A DNA stretch of 64,000 nucleotides from Arenibacter algicola (GCF_000733925.1 NZ_JPOO01000001.1:558001-622000), one strand, 5' to 3'; positions 1-8,912 are shown, numbered from the stretch's first letter. Notes: a model not told the origin generated them from the letters alone. Numbers and translations: made by a program.

Positions 1-1
1 A

Positions 2-403
2 ACCCAAGAATTGGTAAACGAGGAAATGCGCAATATAAATTTTAATGAGGTTGATAAGTACCCCTTATTTGACAACTGCGATGAAATGTTGGACAAGACG
101 GGGCAGTTGGATTGTTTTCAAAATACACTATTGGAACAATATACTGCGACTTTGGAGGATTTTGAATTTCAATTTGTGTCCGATATCAACACCTCTATAT
201 ACGTGGATTTTTTGGTGGACTACAAAGGGGAAATTTCGGTATTGGAAGTGCAGCGCAACCAGGATATTGAAAATCAGATCCCCGAATTTCGTAGCATCAT
301 CACTCAAAGCCTAAAAGGCCTGCCTCCATTATCGCCTGCCTTAAAACGAGGGGTGCCGGTATCCTCAAAATTTAGGATTCCCATTATAGTGAATTCCAAC
401 TGA
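2..403 (+). CDS. TonB C-terminal-domain-like protein (3' part only)
   Basis: The reading frame is open to the left edge, so the N-terminus lies outside the window; the apparent TTG start at 11 is probably not the true start. The visible 130 or so residues resemble the C-terminal domain of flavobacterial energy-transducer/TonB-like proteins: a PLFDNCDE segment, a conserved Cys (CFQNT), then a 'V-DF-VDYKGEISVLEV' strand pair and a terminal 'RGVPVSSKFRIPIIV' strand. In the family this domain contacts TonB boxes or serves in periplasmic proteins of uncertain role. No membrane segment or proline-rich linker can be judged from this fragment. The assignment rests on motif resemblance only. Confidence 0.55.
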   Translation, partial: TQELVNEEMRNINFNEVDKYPLFDNCDEMLDKTGQLDCFQNTLLEQYTATLEDFEFQFVSDINTSIYVDFLVDYKGEISVLEVQRNQDIENQIPEFRSIITQSLKGLPPLSPALKRGVPVSSKFRIPIIVNSN

Positions 404-435
404 AATATAAATCTAGAATCTAAACAATTCCTTCC

Positions 436-990
436 TTGGCAAATGAAAAGATAATATTGGGTATCGATCCTGGAACCACCATTATGGGTTTTGGCATAAT
501 TAAGGTGGTGAATAAGAAAATGGAGTTTCTTCAGATGAACGAACTCCTGCTTCAAAAATACGATGACCCCTATACCAAGCTAAAACTTATTTTTGAACGC
601 ACCATAGAGCTTATCGATACTTACCACCCGGACGAAATTGCTATTGAGGCCCCTTTTTTTGGAAAGAATGTGCAATCCATGCTCAAGTTGGGCAGGGCCC
701 AGGGCGTGGCCATGGCTGCAGGCCTATCGCGCCAAATTCCCATCACGGAATACCTCCCAAAAAAGATTAAAATGGCCATTACAGGAAACGGTAACGCCAG
801 TAAGGAACAGGTGGCCAAAATGCTGCAAAGCGTGTTGGGATTAAAGTCGCTCCCTAAAAACCTGGACAGTACCGATGGTCTTGCCGCTGCAGTCTGTCAT
901 TTTTATAACGAAGGCCGAATAGAAGTAGGCAAAAGCTATAGTGGCTGGGATGCTTTTGTGAAACAGAACGATGGTAGGGTGAAGAAGTGA
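436..990 (+). CDS. ruvC: Crossover junction endodeoxyribonuclease RuvC
   Basis: RuvC resolves Holliday junctions together with RuvAB by paired nicking. The 184-residue length is normal. The RNase H-fold catalytic carboxylates are visible: D11 in GIDPGTT, E71 in IAIEAPFFGKN, and D144/D147 in LDSTDGLAAAVCH, with His155 after them. Translation seems to begin at a TTG; no in-frame ATG lies near enough to keep the GIDPG strand. It lies 32 bp after the TonB-like gene and upstream of the repeat-flanked four-helix gene and hemW. The C-terminus runs a few residues past the core fold and is probably disordered. Confidence 0.93.
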   Translation: MANEKIILGIDPGTTIMGFGIIKVVNKKMEFLQMNELLLQKYDDPYTKLKLIFERTIELIDTYHPDEIAIEAPFFGKNVQSMLKLGRAQGVAMAAGLSRQIPITEYLPKKIKMAITGNGNASKEQVAKMLQSVLGLKSLPKNLDSTDGLAAAVCHFYNEGRIEVGKSYSGWDAFVKQNDGRVKK

Positions 991-1009
991 AGATTGGCGG
1001 TTATATAGT

Positions 1010-1126
1010 GAACAGTAATCAGTAAAAAGTAAACAGTTTGGTTTGAGCCAAATGGGACTTGGATCAGATTTATATACCAATTCTTTAAAAAACATAATTT
1101 AGATCTATTGAACAGCAATCAGTAAC
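1010..1126 (+). repeat. Left flank of repeat cassette: CAGTAATCAGTAA-type units
   Basis: Positions 1010-1037 carry the unit CAGTAATCAGTAA followed by AAGTAAACAGT. A second, diverged unit (CAGCAATCAGTAA) at 1112-1124 ends just before the four-helix gene start at 1128. The reverse complement of the same unit, ACTGTTTACTGATTACTG, stands at 1558-1575 on the far side of the gene, so the gene is bracketed by inverted copies. The part between the two left units shows no gene. Confidence 0.7.
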
Positions 1127-1127
1127 T

Positions 1128-1493
1128 ATGAGATTTCAGGACTTATTGGCTTATAAAAAATCTTTTACTTTGGCGATGAGGATTTTTGAGATTTCCAAAT
1201 CCTTTCCTAAGGAAGAAAGATATTCTTTGACCGATCAGATAAGAAGATCCTCCAGAAGTGTTTCGGCAAATATTGCCGAATCTTATGCTAAGCGTCTTTA
1301 TCCAAAATATTTCATTAATAAATTAACAGATAGTGATGCCGAGAATCTAGAAACTCAAGTATGGTTAGAGTATGCGAAGGAGTGCCAATATATTGATAAG
1401 AAAATATTCGATGAGTTGATTGGCGAAAGCAAGGAAATAGGTAAGCTAATTTATTACATGATTAATAACCCTGACAAGTTTGGTTCCAAATAG
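1128..1493 (+). CDS. Four-helix bundle protein (S23 / 23S rRNA intervening-sequence family)
   Basis: A 121-residue all-helical protein with the family's hallmarks: 'FQDLLAYKKSFTLAMRIFEISKSFPKEERYSLTDQIRRSSRSVSANIAES' near the N-terminus and 'EYAKECQYIDKKIFDELIGESKEIGKLIYYMI' near the C-terminus. Members were first seen inside 23S rRNA intervening sequences and are distant relatives of the Avd accessory proteins of diversity-generating retroelements; their cellular role is unknown. No reverse transcriptase or variable repeat is nearby. The gene sits in a cassette bounded by inverted repeats between ruvC and hemW, which otherwise would be close neighbours. This suggests it arrived as a small insertion. 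Confidence 0.85.
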   Translation: MRFQDLLAYKKSFTLAMRIFEISKSFPKEERYSLTDQIRRSSRSVSANIAESYAKRLYPKYFINKLTDSDAENLETQVWLEYAKECQYIDKKIFDELIGESKEIGKLIYYMINNPDKFGSK

Positions 1494-1501
1494 ATATTTT
1501 T

Positions 1502-1576
1502 ACTAACCACTAACCACTAACCACTGACCACTGACCACTGACCACTGACCACTGACCACTGTTTACTGATTACTGA
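1502..1576 (+). repeat. Short tandem repeat (ACCACTG/ACCACTA) and right inverted flank of cassette
   Basis: About eight 7-bp units (first ACCACTA, then ACCACTG) run from 1505 to 1560 and pass into ACTGTTTACTGATTACTG. That last stretch is the reverse complement of the unit upstream of the four-helix gene. The array ends four bases before the hemW start codon, so it also forms the hemW leader. Confidence 0.85.
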
Positions 1577-1580
1577 AAAA

Positions 1581-2714
1581 ATGAGCGGCATTTACATCCA
1601 TATCCCTTTCTGCAAGCAGGCCTGTCACTATTGCGATTTTCATTTTTCCACCAATATGGGGAAGAAGGAGGCCATGGTACTGGCATTGATCAAGGAATTG
1701 GAACTTAGGAAGGATGAGTTTAAGGAGGAGGAGGTGCAAACAATTTACTTTGGGGGTGGAACTCCATCGGTTTTGAACACAGCAGAAATCAACCAGATAA
1801 TTGGGTCGGTTTATAGTAATTATACTGTGGTAAGTGCACCCGAGATCACTTTGGAGGCCAACCCCGATGATCTGTCCGAAGAAAAGATAGAAGAATTGGC
1901 CAAATCACCAATCAATAGGTTAAGTATCGGAATCCAATCTTTTTTTGAGGAGGATTTAAAGATGATGAACAGGGCGCATAATTCCATGGAAGCGGAAGAC
2001 TGCATCGTACTGGCCAAGAATTATTTTGATAATATTTCCATCGATCTTATATATGGTATTCCCGGGATGACCAATGAACGATGGGTTGCCAATATAGAAA
2101 AGGCATTGGCCTTCGGGGTGCCCCATATTTCCAGTTACGCCCTTACTGTGGAGCCCAAAACGGCCTTAAAATCGTTTATAGAAAAAGGGCTTATCCCTCC
2201 TGTGGATGATGAATTGGCTGAGGTACATTTTCATATTCTGGTACGTAAATTGGAAGCTGCAGGCTTTATTAACTACGAAATTTCCAATTTTGGAAAACCA
2301 GGTTACTTTTCCCGGAACAACACGGCCTATTGGCAGGGGAAAAAATACTTGGGCATTGGTCCCTCCGCCCATTCCTATGACGGAATTAGAAGGGGCTGGA
2401 ATGTAAACAATAATACCAAGTACCTAAAAGCGATTTCTCAAAATGAATTGCCTATGGAAGCAGAGGTGCTGTCCAAAACCGATCGTTACAACGAATATAT
2501 TATGACCGGGTTACGAACTATATGGGGAGTTTCCTTGGAGAGGATAAAAGAGGAATTTGGCGGGGAATTCCATTCGTATTTATTGAGGCAGGCCAGTAAA
2601 AAAATCGAAGATGGCCTGCTTTATATGGAAAAAGAACACTTATTCGTCTCCCCTAAAGGTAAATTTTTGAGTGATGGGATTGCTGCCGATTTATTTTTGG
2701 TTAACTTGTCCTGA
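1581..2714 (+). CDS. hemW: HemW-type radical SAM protein (heme chaperone, formerly HemN-like)
   Basis: A 377-residue radical SAM protein, normal for HemW. The [4Fe-4S]-binding CX3CX2C motif is C11-C15-C18 in PFCKQACHYCDF. The GGGTPS motif follows at about residues 58-63, with SIGIQSF and the HemN_C-type tail ('YNEYIMTGLRTIWGVSLERIKEEFG') later. HemW binds and hands over heme and lacks the extra N-terminal residues of true coproporphyrinogen dehydrogenase HemN, as here. The start at 1581 is fixed by the conserved IYIHIPFC. Its leader is the microsatellite that ends the upstream cassette, so promoter and ribosome site may be affected by it. Confidence 0.9.
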   Translation: MSGIYIHIPFCKQACHYCDFHFSTNMGKKEAMVLALIKELELRKDEFKEEEVQTIYFGGGTPSVLNTAEINQIIGSVYSNYTVVSAPEITLEANPDDLSEEKIEELAKSPINRLSIGIQSFFEEDLKMMNRAHNSMEAEDCIVLAKNYFDNISIDLIYGIPGMTNERWVANIEKALAFGVPHISSYALTVEPKTALKSFIEKGLIPPVDDELAEVHFHILVRKLEAAGFINYEISNFGKPGYFSRNNTAYWQGKKYLGIGPSAHSYDGIRRGWNVNNNTKYLKAISQNELPMEAEVLSKTDRYNEYIMTGLRTIWGVSLERIKEEFGGEFHSYLLRQASKKIEDGLLYMEKEHLFVSPKGKFLSDGIAADLFLVNLS

Positions 2715-2738
2715 GCACGATTAAGAAGTTCAACATAC

Positions 2739-3491
2739 ATGAAAACCATAATAAAACACAACACTAAAAACTACACCATAGATTTATCCCAACCCTTGGA
2801 TATTTCCATACCTATAACCGGAAAGAGTACCAATGTAAATGCATGGTATGTGGACCCACCAAAAATTGAACCCCATACCGAAGGGGAATTTATTGGCAAG
2901 GTCACAGAAGGGGCTTCGACCAATTTTAACGATATCAATTTTAATCCTCATGCCCATGGTACCCATACCGAATGCATTGGTCATATAACGGAAGAGTTTT
3001 ATTCCGTTAATAAAAGTCTTTCCAAATTCTTTTTTATGACCGAGGTGATTACCATAGCTCCGGAAAAAATAAATGGCGATTTTGTAATCTCCAAAAAGCA
3101 ATTACAGTATGCCTTGGGCAATAAAAATAGGGAGGCAGTGGTCATTAGGACCATCCCAAACCTAAGGGACAAAATGACCAGGCAATACGCCAATACAAAT
3201 CCCCCATATTTATTGGAATCGGCAGCACAATTGCTGGTGGACAAGGGTGTGGAGCATTTGCTGATAGATCTTCCTTCCGTGGATAAGGAAAAGGATGAAG
3301 GAGCTCTTTTGGCCCATAAGACCTTTTGGAATTTCGATGGAAAACGTCGACTACAGGCTACTATAACAGAGTTTGTTTTTGTAGCGAATACCATAAAGGA
3401 TGGGAAGTATTTTTTAAACCTTCAACTGGCTGCCTTCGAAAATGATGCCAGTCCCAGTAGACCGGTTCTATATTTAGTAGAGGAATCATAA
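2739..3491 (+). CDS. Cyclase family protein (kynurenine-formamidase-like metal hydrolase)
   Basis: A 250-residue cytosolic protein with the cyclase/KynB-type fold. The metal-binding motif HAHGTHTE lies at about residues 71-78, following 'DLSQPLDISIPI' at the N-terminus, where the family carries its first conserved segment. Members hydrolyse amides or lactones (kynurenine formamidase, isatin hydrolase), but the substrate here cannot be read from sequence. It lies 24 bp after hemW and 8 bp before the DUF4260 gene, so it is probably co-transcribed with them. No tryptophan-catabolic genes are near, which argues against a dedicated KynB role. Confidence 0.8.
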   Translation: MKTIIKHNTKNYTIDLSQPLDISIPITGKSTNVNAWYVDPPKIEPHTEGEFIGKVTEGASTNFNDINFNPHAHGTHTECIGHITEEFYSVNKSLSKFFFMTEVITIAPEKINGDFVISKKQLQYALGNKNREAVVIRTIPNLRDKMTRQYANTNPPYLLESAAQLLVDKGVEHLLIDLPSVDKEKDEGALLAHKTFWNFDGKRRLQATITEFVFVANTIKDGKYFLNLQLAAFENDASPSRPVLYLVEES

Positions 3492-3499
3492 ACGGTGCT

Positions 3500-3859
3500 A
3501 TGCGGTTACTTATAAGAGCTGAGGAGTTATTAATGTTCTGTTTGGGATTATATCTCTTTAGTTTGTTGGATTATAGCTGGTGGTGGTTTGTTGGGCTAAT
3601 TTTGGCACCAGATATTGGAATGCTTGGCTACCTTATGGGGAATAAGGTTGGTGCCATTGGGTACAATCTGTTCCATCATAAAGGCTTGGCCATAGCGATT
3701 TATTTCCTCGGGATTTATCTTTCATTACCTTTGTGTCAGTTAATAGGAATCATCCTATTTTCACATGCTTCCATGGATAGAATATTTGGATATGGACTTA
3801 AATATAACAAGGGGTTTAAATACACCCATTTAGGAGAAATAGGTAAGGCAAATGAGTGA
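3500..3859 (+). CDS. DUF4260 small membrane protein
   Basis: A 119-residue membrane protein with three to four hydrophobic helices, containing the family signatures 'APDIGMLGYL', 'YNLFHHKGLA' and 'HASMDRIFGYGLKY...HLG'. Function is unknown for the family. It begins 8 bp after the cyclase gene and overlaps the next gene by 8 bp, so it is part of a translationally coupled run. Confidence 0.8.
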   Translation: MRLLIRAEELLMFCLGLYLFSLLDYSWWWFVGLILAPDIGMLGYLMGNKVGAIGYNLFHHKGLAIAIYFLGIYLSLPLCQLIGIILFSHASMDRIFGYGLKYNKGFKYTHLGEIGKANE

Positions 3860-4475
3860 TATATTGGAACTTTTTTTGGGTCTTATTCTCGGGGCCATTG
3901 CAATGTACTGGGTGTTTTCTTTTTTTCGAAAAAAAAGGAGCAAAGAGCTTACGGAACATCAGTCGGCCATACTGTTGGATAAGATAAAAAGCGTTTGTAA
4001 ATTAATAACGGTGGAAGGTGATTTTGCCGAGATTTATCGATACGAAAACACCAAGGAGCGTTTTCTAAGTTTGGTAAGTAGCAAAAAGAAGGCCTTGATC
4101 ATCATCAATGCCAAGGCGCATATTGGTTTTGATCTAAAAAAGTTGCAAATGTATGCCGATAACGATAAGAAAAGAATTATCCTTACCAATTTTCCGCAAC
4201 CTGAAATTTTATCAATTTCCCCGGAACTACAGTTTTACGATATACAAAACGGACTATTCAACACTTTTACTCCAACAGATCTTACCTCCTTGAATATGGA
4301 GGCAAAGCAACATATTAGGGATAAAATTCCTCAAAGTGGTTTAATGGATACCGCCAATAAGGAAGCTCTTGAAGCTGTACTTTTAATTGAAAAAATTGTA
4401 GAGACCATAGGATGGAAATTGGACTATTCCGCCTTGGAAATGAACAATCGAAAGAAGCAGATCATGGAGAAGTAA
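3852..4475 (+). CDS. DUF4230 domain protein with one N-terminal membrane anchor
   Basis: A 207-residue protein: a single transmembrane helix at about residues 4-24, a basic stop-transfer segment (FRKKRSK), and then a soluble domain beginning with 'LLDKIKSVCKLITVEGDFAEIYRYEN', typical of DUF4230. The role is unknown. The start overlaps the end of the DUF4260 gene, consistent with coupling. Confidence 0.8.
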   Translation: MSDILELFLGLILGAIAMYWVFSFFRKKRSKELTEHQSAILLDKIKSVCKLITVEGDFAEIYRYENTKERFLSLVSSKKKALIIINAKAHIGFDLKKLQMYADNDKKRIILTNFPQPEILSISPELQFYDIQNGLFNTFTPTDLTSLNMEAKQHIRDKIPQSGLMDTANKEALEAVLLIEKIVETIGWKLDYSALEMNNRKKQIMEK

Positions 4476-4585
4476 TATCCTTTTTCCAATGCTCCCAAAT
4501 TGGAACCAATTTTTTTTATTTTAGCGGGATGTTGGGTAATCTCTATAAAGCATACTTTTGTGTAATTTCCAAAACAAAATATATA

Positions 4586-4981
4586 ATGAAAACTTTATTT
4601 TATACTGTATTATTTTTAACGATGACCGTAACAAGTTATGGTCAAAACAAAGAAGATATGAAGAACTTTGATTCCAATTTTGTACACACCGTTTTTTTCT
4701 GGTTGAAGAATCCTGATAATGTTGAGGATAGGAAGGCTTTTGAGACATCCATCTTGAAATTTATGCGGGATTCCAAATATGCCAAGACCAACTTTGTGGG
4801 CGTGCCGCCAAAGGCCACCCGCGATGTTGTAGATGGTTCCTTTACCTATTCTCTGGTAGTTTCTTTTGAATCTGCCGAGGCACAGGCAAAGTATCAGACT
4901 GAGGAAGCCCATAACCTTTTTGTTGCGGAATCCAGCAATTTATGGACCAAGGTAATAGTGTACGACTCCCAAGGGATTTAG
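4586..4981 (+). CDS. Secreted Dabb-family (stress-responsive alpha/beta barrel) protein
   Basis: The start chosen is the ATG at 4586, because it gives a clean signal peptide (MKTLFYTVLFLTMTVTSYG-Q); the frame is open further upstream but that part lacks a leader and overlaps the preceding gene. The mature part of about 110 residues has the Dabb signature 'FVHTVFFWLKNPDN...R..FE', 'VGVPPKATRDVVDGSFTYSLVVSFES' and 'YQTEEAHNLFV'. Dabb domains are small dimeric ferredoxin-like folds of varied function. It is likely periplasmic, and nothing in the context fixes a role. Confidence 0.8.
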   Translation: MKTLFYTVLFLTMTVTSYGQNKEDMKNFDSNFVHTVFFWLKNPDNVEDRKAFETSILKFMRDSKYAKTNFVGVPPKATRDVVDGSFTYSLVVSFESAEAQAKYQTEEAHNLFVAESSNLWTKVIVYDSQGI

Positions 4982-4990
4982 ACATATTTT

Positions 4991-5515
4991 ATGGTGACTT
5001 ACAGGCAAGCCAATGCCGGTGATTATTTGGAAATTGCCAAATTGCATGTAAAAAGTTGGCAACAAAATTACAGGGGTGATTTTAGTGATCATTTTCTGGA
5101 TACCGAGGCTACCGCTGAGCGTGAAGGTGTTTGGCAGAATAGGTTAAATAATCCAATGCCTAACCAATTTTGCTGGGTAGCGGAGCTGGAAGGGGAAATT
5201 TGTGGTTTTGCCTGCGCCTTTCTTGGGGATGATGCCAAATACGGCACATTATTGGACAATTTGCATGTGTTGGGTACAACCAAGGGAAAAGGAATTGGCA
5301 GACAATTGATGAGGTTGGTGGCCCAGGAGGTACTAAAGAATGATCCGGGTGGAAAATTGTATTTATGGGTGCTAAAGAACAATACCAGTGCTATGGCCTT
5401 TTATGGGCGTTTGGGAGGAGCTAATTGTGAAACCGTGGTAGGAAACGATATTGGCGATCAGCAAGTGCTTAAATGCAGAATAGTATGGGATAGTTTAAAG
5501 GAGCTGGCCCACTAG
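4991..5515 (+). CDS. GNAT family N-acetyltransferase
   Basis: A 174-residue GNAT protein starting 'VTYRQANAGDYLEIAKLHVKSWQQNYRG'. The acetyl-CoA pyrophosphate-binding motif A is 'VLGTTKGKGIGRQLM' at about residues 93-107, followed by 'LYLWVLKNNTSAMAFYGRLGG', the usual motif B. The acceptor cannot be predicted; the 'SWQQNYRG' N-terminus is common in uncharacterised YhbS/RimI-like enzymes. It lies 9 bp after the Dabb gene. Confidence 0.85.
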   Translation: MVTYRQANAGDYLEIAKLHVKSWQQNYRGDFSDHFLDTEATAEREGVWQNRLNNPMPNQFCWVAELEGEICGFACAFLGDDAKYGTLLDNLHVLGTTKGKGIGRQLMRLVAQEVLKNDPGGKLYLWVLKNNTSAMAFYGRLGGANCETVVGNDIGDQQVLKCRIVWDSLKELAH

Positions 5516-5536
5516 TGATTCAACATAAGTGACGCT

Positions 5537-5896
5537 ATGAATATAGAGGAATTTAGGGAGCATTGTATTCTTAAAAATGGGGTTACGGAAGAATTTCCCT
5601 TCGATGCCGGCACCTTGGTGTTCAAGGTAATGGGAAAAATGTTTGCCCTGGTGCCTCTGGAGCGTATTCCGTCCCAGGCCAATTTAAAATGCGATCCGGA
5701 AAGGGCCATAGAATTGCGGGAGACATACGATGGAAAAATAACTGCTGGGTACCATATGAGCAAAGTACATTGGAATACCCTTTATCTTGAGACTTTGTCA
5801 CCCTCTTTGGTCCGGGAATTGATAGACCATTCCTATGAACTGGTAGTTGCCGGTCTAACAAAAAAGTTACAGGCCCAACTTAAGGCCTTGGATTAA
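5537..5896 (+). CDS. MmcQ/YjbR family DNA-binding-fold protein
   Basis: A 119-residue protein with the family pattern: N-terminal 'EEFREHCILKNGVTEEFPFDAGTLVFKVMGKMFALV', central 'NLKCDPERAIELRETYDGKITAGYHMSKVHWNTL' and C-terminal 'ELIDHSYELVVAGLTKK'. The CyaY-like fold suggests nucleic-acid binding, but function is not established. It sits between the GNAT and MutS-like genes on the same strand. Confidence 0.87.
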   Translation: MNIEEFREHCILKNGVTEEFPFDAGTLVFKVMGKMFALVPLERIPSQANLKCDPERAIELRETYDGKITAGYHMSKVHWNTLYLETLSPSLVRELIDHSYELVVAGLTKKLQAQLKALD

Positions 5897-5930
5897 CTAC
5901 ATTTGCATAAATTACATTTCAAATTCCTAA

Positions 5931-7703
5931 ATGGATAACCTAATCGCATTTTATAAACATAGAGTAGAACTCCATGCCGGAGTACTTGGACAGGTAAAAA
6001 GACAACTGGCCATTTCCAGTACTATCAGATTGATCGTTTTTGTTCTCGCAGCCAGTTTTATCTACCTTTTTTTTGGGGATACTAAATTGGTCCTAGGAAC
6101 GATTATAGTGGCTATAGGCCTATTTCTGTATCTGGTTTCCAAACATACCGACTTACAATACAAGAGGGACAAACTTTTGGCCCTTATTAAAATTAATGAA
6201 ACGGAAATAAAGGTGTTGGTGCGTAATTTTCATCACCTTCCCGATGGTTCGGAGTATAAGGATCCCAATCATTTTTTTGCCCAGGACATTGACCTGTTCG
6301 GAAAAGGTTCCTATTATCAGTATAGCAATCGTACCGCCTTGGTCCAAGGTAGTGATATGCTGGTGGAAATGCTATTGGCGAACGATTTGGAGAATATTGC
6401 GGGCAAGCAAAAGGCCGTGGAAGAATTATCCAAATTACCCGATTGGAGACAGGAATTTTCTGCAATAGCTACCCTGGTAAAAACGGATACTACAACCAAA
6501 ACCATAGTTTCATGGCTTGCTGGTTACAAAGCATACGTTCCCAAATCCATGCGTTATGTATCCTATACTTTTTCTTTGGTTTCCCTTATTTTGATTGGAG
6601 GATACTTGTTGGGGACATTACCAGGTTTCCCTATTTTTATTATTCTTTTGGCCGGTTTGTTATTGAGTGGTTTTTTTCTAAAAAGCACTTCTAAACTGGC
6701 TTCGGATGCCAACAGGGTTCAAAGCACCTTTCAGCAGTATCAAAAATTGATCTTAAAAATAGAGGAACAGGAATTTGCCTCCGATCTTTTAAAGGAAAAG
6801 AAGAATTCTGTGGTTTCCCAGAAAGAGCTGGCCTCAAAGGTTTTAAAGGAATTCTCGGAAATTCTAGGTGCGCTGGACCAAAGGAACAATATGTTTTTTG
6901 CCTTGTTGGGGAACGGATTTTTTCTTTGGGATTTGTTACAGGCCTACAGGATAGAACGGTGGATAGGTAAACACGGGCCAAAGGTGGAGAAGTGGTTTAA
7001 TGCCATAGCCTTTTTTGACGCTTTTAATAGTCTTGGGAATTTTTCCCATAACCACCCGGCCTATAATTACCCCCGTTTGGTAGATAATGGGGTAATACTA
7101 AAATCGGTCAATGCGTCCCATCCTTTATTGGATCCTAAAAAAGCGGTGCCCAATGATATAACCATCCTTAAGGAGCAATTTTTTATTGTCACCGGAGCCA
7201 ATATGGCTGGGAAAAGTACCTTTTTAAGAACGGTATCCCTGCAAATTGTCATGGCCAATGTGGGCTTGCCCCTATGCGCTTCGGCGGCCGAGTATTCTCC
7301 GATCAAGTTAATAACCAGTATGCGCACTACGGACTCACTTACGGACGATGAGTCTTATTTTTTCTCCGAACTGAAAAGGTTGAAGTTTATAGTGGATGAA
7401 ATACAAAAGGACAAGTATTTTATTGTTTTGGATGAAATCCTCAAAGGGACCAACAGTTTGGACAAAGCCATAGGTTCACGTAAGTTTGTTGAAAAATTGG
7501 TGGCTTCAAAGTCTACCGGGATTATTGCCACCCATGATTTAAGTTTATGTGAAGTTTCGGAAGAATTGCCCCAGGTTAAGAACTATTATTTTGACGCCGA
7601 AATTATTAACAATGAACTTAATTTCGATTACACTTTTAAAACCGGGGTTTGTAAAAATATGAATGCCTCCTTCTTGTTAAAAAAGATGGAAATAGTGGAA
7701 TAA
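5931..7703 (+). CDS. Membrane-associated MutS-related ATPase
   Basis: A 590-residue protein that keeps only the MutS core and ATPase domains. Two pairs of hydrophobic helices (about residues 28-72 and 205-250) suggest membrane insertion, unlike mismatch-repair MutS. Walker A is at about 420-428 (TGANMAGKST), a MutS-type 'TSMRTTDSLTDDESYFFSELKRLK' segment follows, and Walker B with catalytic Glu is at about 497-502 (FIVLDEILKGTNSLDK). There is no mismatch-recognition domain (no N-terminal GxFYE). Such proteins are common in Bacteroidota and uncharacterised, so a role in mismatch repair should not be assumed. Confidence 0.85.
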   Translation: MDNLIAFYKHRVELHAGVLGQVKRQLAISSTIRLIVFVLAASFIYLFFGDTKLVLGTIIVAIGLFLYLVSKHTDLQYKRDKLLALIKINETEIKVLVRNFHHLPDGSEYKDPNHFFAQDIDLFGKGSYYQYSNRTALVQGSDMLVEMLLANDLENIAGKQKAVEELSKLPDWRQEFSAIATLVKTDTTTKTIVSWLAGYKAYVPKSMRYVSYTFSLVSLILIGGYLLGTLPGFPIFIILLAGLLLSGFFLKSTSKLASDANRVQSTFQQYQKLILKIEEQEFASDLLKEKKNSVVSQKELASKVLKEFSEILGALDQRNNMFFALLGNGFFLWDLLQAYRIERWIGKHGPKVEKWFNAIAFFDAFNSLGNFSHNHPAYNYPRLVDNGVILKSVNASHPLLDPKKAVPNDITILKEQFFIVTGANMAGKSTFLRTVSLQIVMANVGLPLCASAAEYSPIKLITSMRTTDSLTDDESYFFSELKRLKFIVDEIQKDKYFIVLDEILKGTNSLDKAIGSRKFVEKLVASKSTGIIATHDLSLCEVSEELPQVKNYYFDAEIINNELNFDYTFKTGVCKNMNASFLLKKMEIVE

Positions 7704-7789
7704 TCGCAATAGTCCGGGTCGGGAATTGTAAATTTTTGGTACCCTCTGGAGAAATGAGGGCTTGGCCTTTTTTTGAATAAATAATAAGG

Positions 7790-8791
7790 ATGGATTCGCT
7801 AACGCAGATAGTATTGGGTGCCGCAGTGGGAGAGGCGGTTTTAGGTAAGAAAGTGGGCAACAAGGCCATGTTCTATGGGGCTATTGCCGGCACCATTCCG
7901 GATTTGGATGTTTTGGCCAATTATGTTGCCGATACGGTCACTGCTATAGAGTGGCATAGGGGGTTTACCCACTCTATCTTCTTTTCCATAATTTTTGCCC
8001 CTATCTTCGGTTGGCTGATTTTTAAATTGGAACGCAAGGGACCTGCCACATGGAAGGAATGGTCTTTATTGATGTTCTGCGGACTTTTCACCCATCCCAT
8101 TTTGGATGCCTTTACCACATGGGGGACCCAACTTTTTTGGCCCTTTGATCTACGGATAGCTTTTCAGAACATCTTCGTTATCGATCCCTTGTACACCCTG
8201 CCATTTTTGCTGTTTCTTATTCTTGCTATGCGCCAAAAGCGCGATTTGGCGCTGCGGTGGCGCTATAATATGTATGGGTTGAGCATCAGCAGTTTATATT
8301 TGGGACTTAGCTTGGTACTCAAAGGAGTTGCCCATAAAAAGATTACCGATAGTTTGGACGCACAGGGAATAGCTTATACAGAAATAGACACTAGGCCTTC
8401 TCCGTTTAATACTGTTCTATGGTCTGCCAATGTTGATGCCGGCGACGCTTACCTCATTGGTAATTACTCTTTTTTCGATAATAAGCCCGTTCAGTTTAGT
8501 CGCTATCCAAAAAACCACGAATTACTGGGTGATTTGGCCCAAAGTGATAAGGTTCAACGGCTGAAAAAAATTACTGAAGGTTGGTATACCATAAATGAGG
8601 TAAACGGACAGTTATTTTTTAATGACCTGCGATTCGGGTTGATGAGTTTGGACCCGGATGAATCCCAATTTGCCTTTAATTATAAGTTGATTCCCAAGGA
8701 TGGGGAGCTGTCGGTAGAAGAAAGCCCAAAATTAAAGAGGGATGCCAAAAAACTCCTTTTGGCCCTATGGGTAAGAATGTGGGGGAATTAG
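7790..8791 (+). CDS. YdjM-like membrane-bound metal-dependent hydrolase
   Basis: A 333-residue protein with several membrane helices. The N-terminal region carries the YdjM/DUF457 motifs: 'MDSLTQIVLGAAVGEAVLG', 'GAIAGTIPDLD', 'HRGFTHSI' and 'HPILDAFTTWGTQLFWPF'. The conserved Asp/His residues are thought to bind metal. A soluble C-terminal domain (about 190-333) follows the last helix. The substrate is unknown. It ends 121 bp before a convergent gene. Confidence 0.85.
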   Translation: MDSLTQIVLGAAVGEAVLGKKVGNKAMFYGAIAGTIPDLDVLANYVADTVTAIEWHRGFTHSIFFSIIFAPIFGWLIFKLERKGPATWKEWSLLMFCGLFTHPILDAFTTWGTQLFWPFDLRIAFQNIFVIDPLYTLPFLLFLILAMRQKRDLALRWRYNMYGLSISSLYLGLSLVLKGVAHKKITDSLDAQGIAYTEIDTRPSPFNTVLWSANVDAGDAYLIGNYSFFDNKPVQFSRYPKNHELLGDLAQSDKVQRLKKITEGWYTINEVNGQLFFNDLRFGLMSLDPDESQFAFNYKLIPKDGELSVEESPKLKRDAKKLLLALWVRMWGN

Positions 8792-8912
8792 CTAGGAATT
8801 GCCCTAGGCCTCAGATATTACTGGTAAAGGGTTTCGACAGCGCTCAATTGGACAGCCGGGATAATTGGGTTTTTTAATTGACTAATAACCTATCAAAATG
8901 TTCTTATTTAAT

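Noticed and set aside
1502..1576. Tandem repeats before hemW as a CRISPR or binding-site array
   Set aside because: Units are 7 bp and contiguous with no spacers; this is a microsatellite that belongs to the inverted-repeat cassette.
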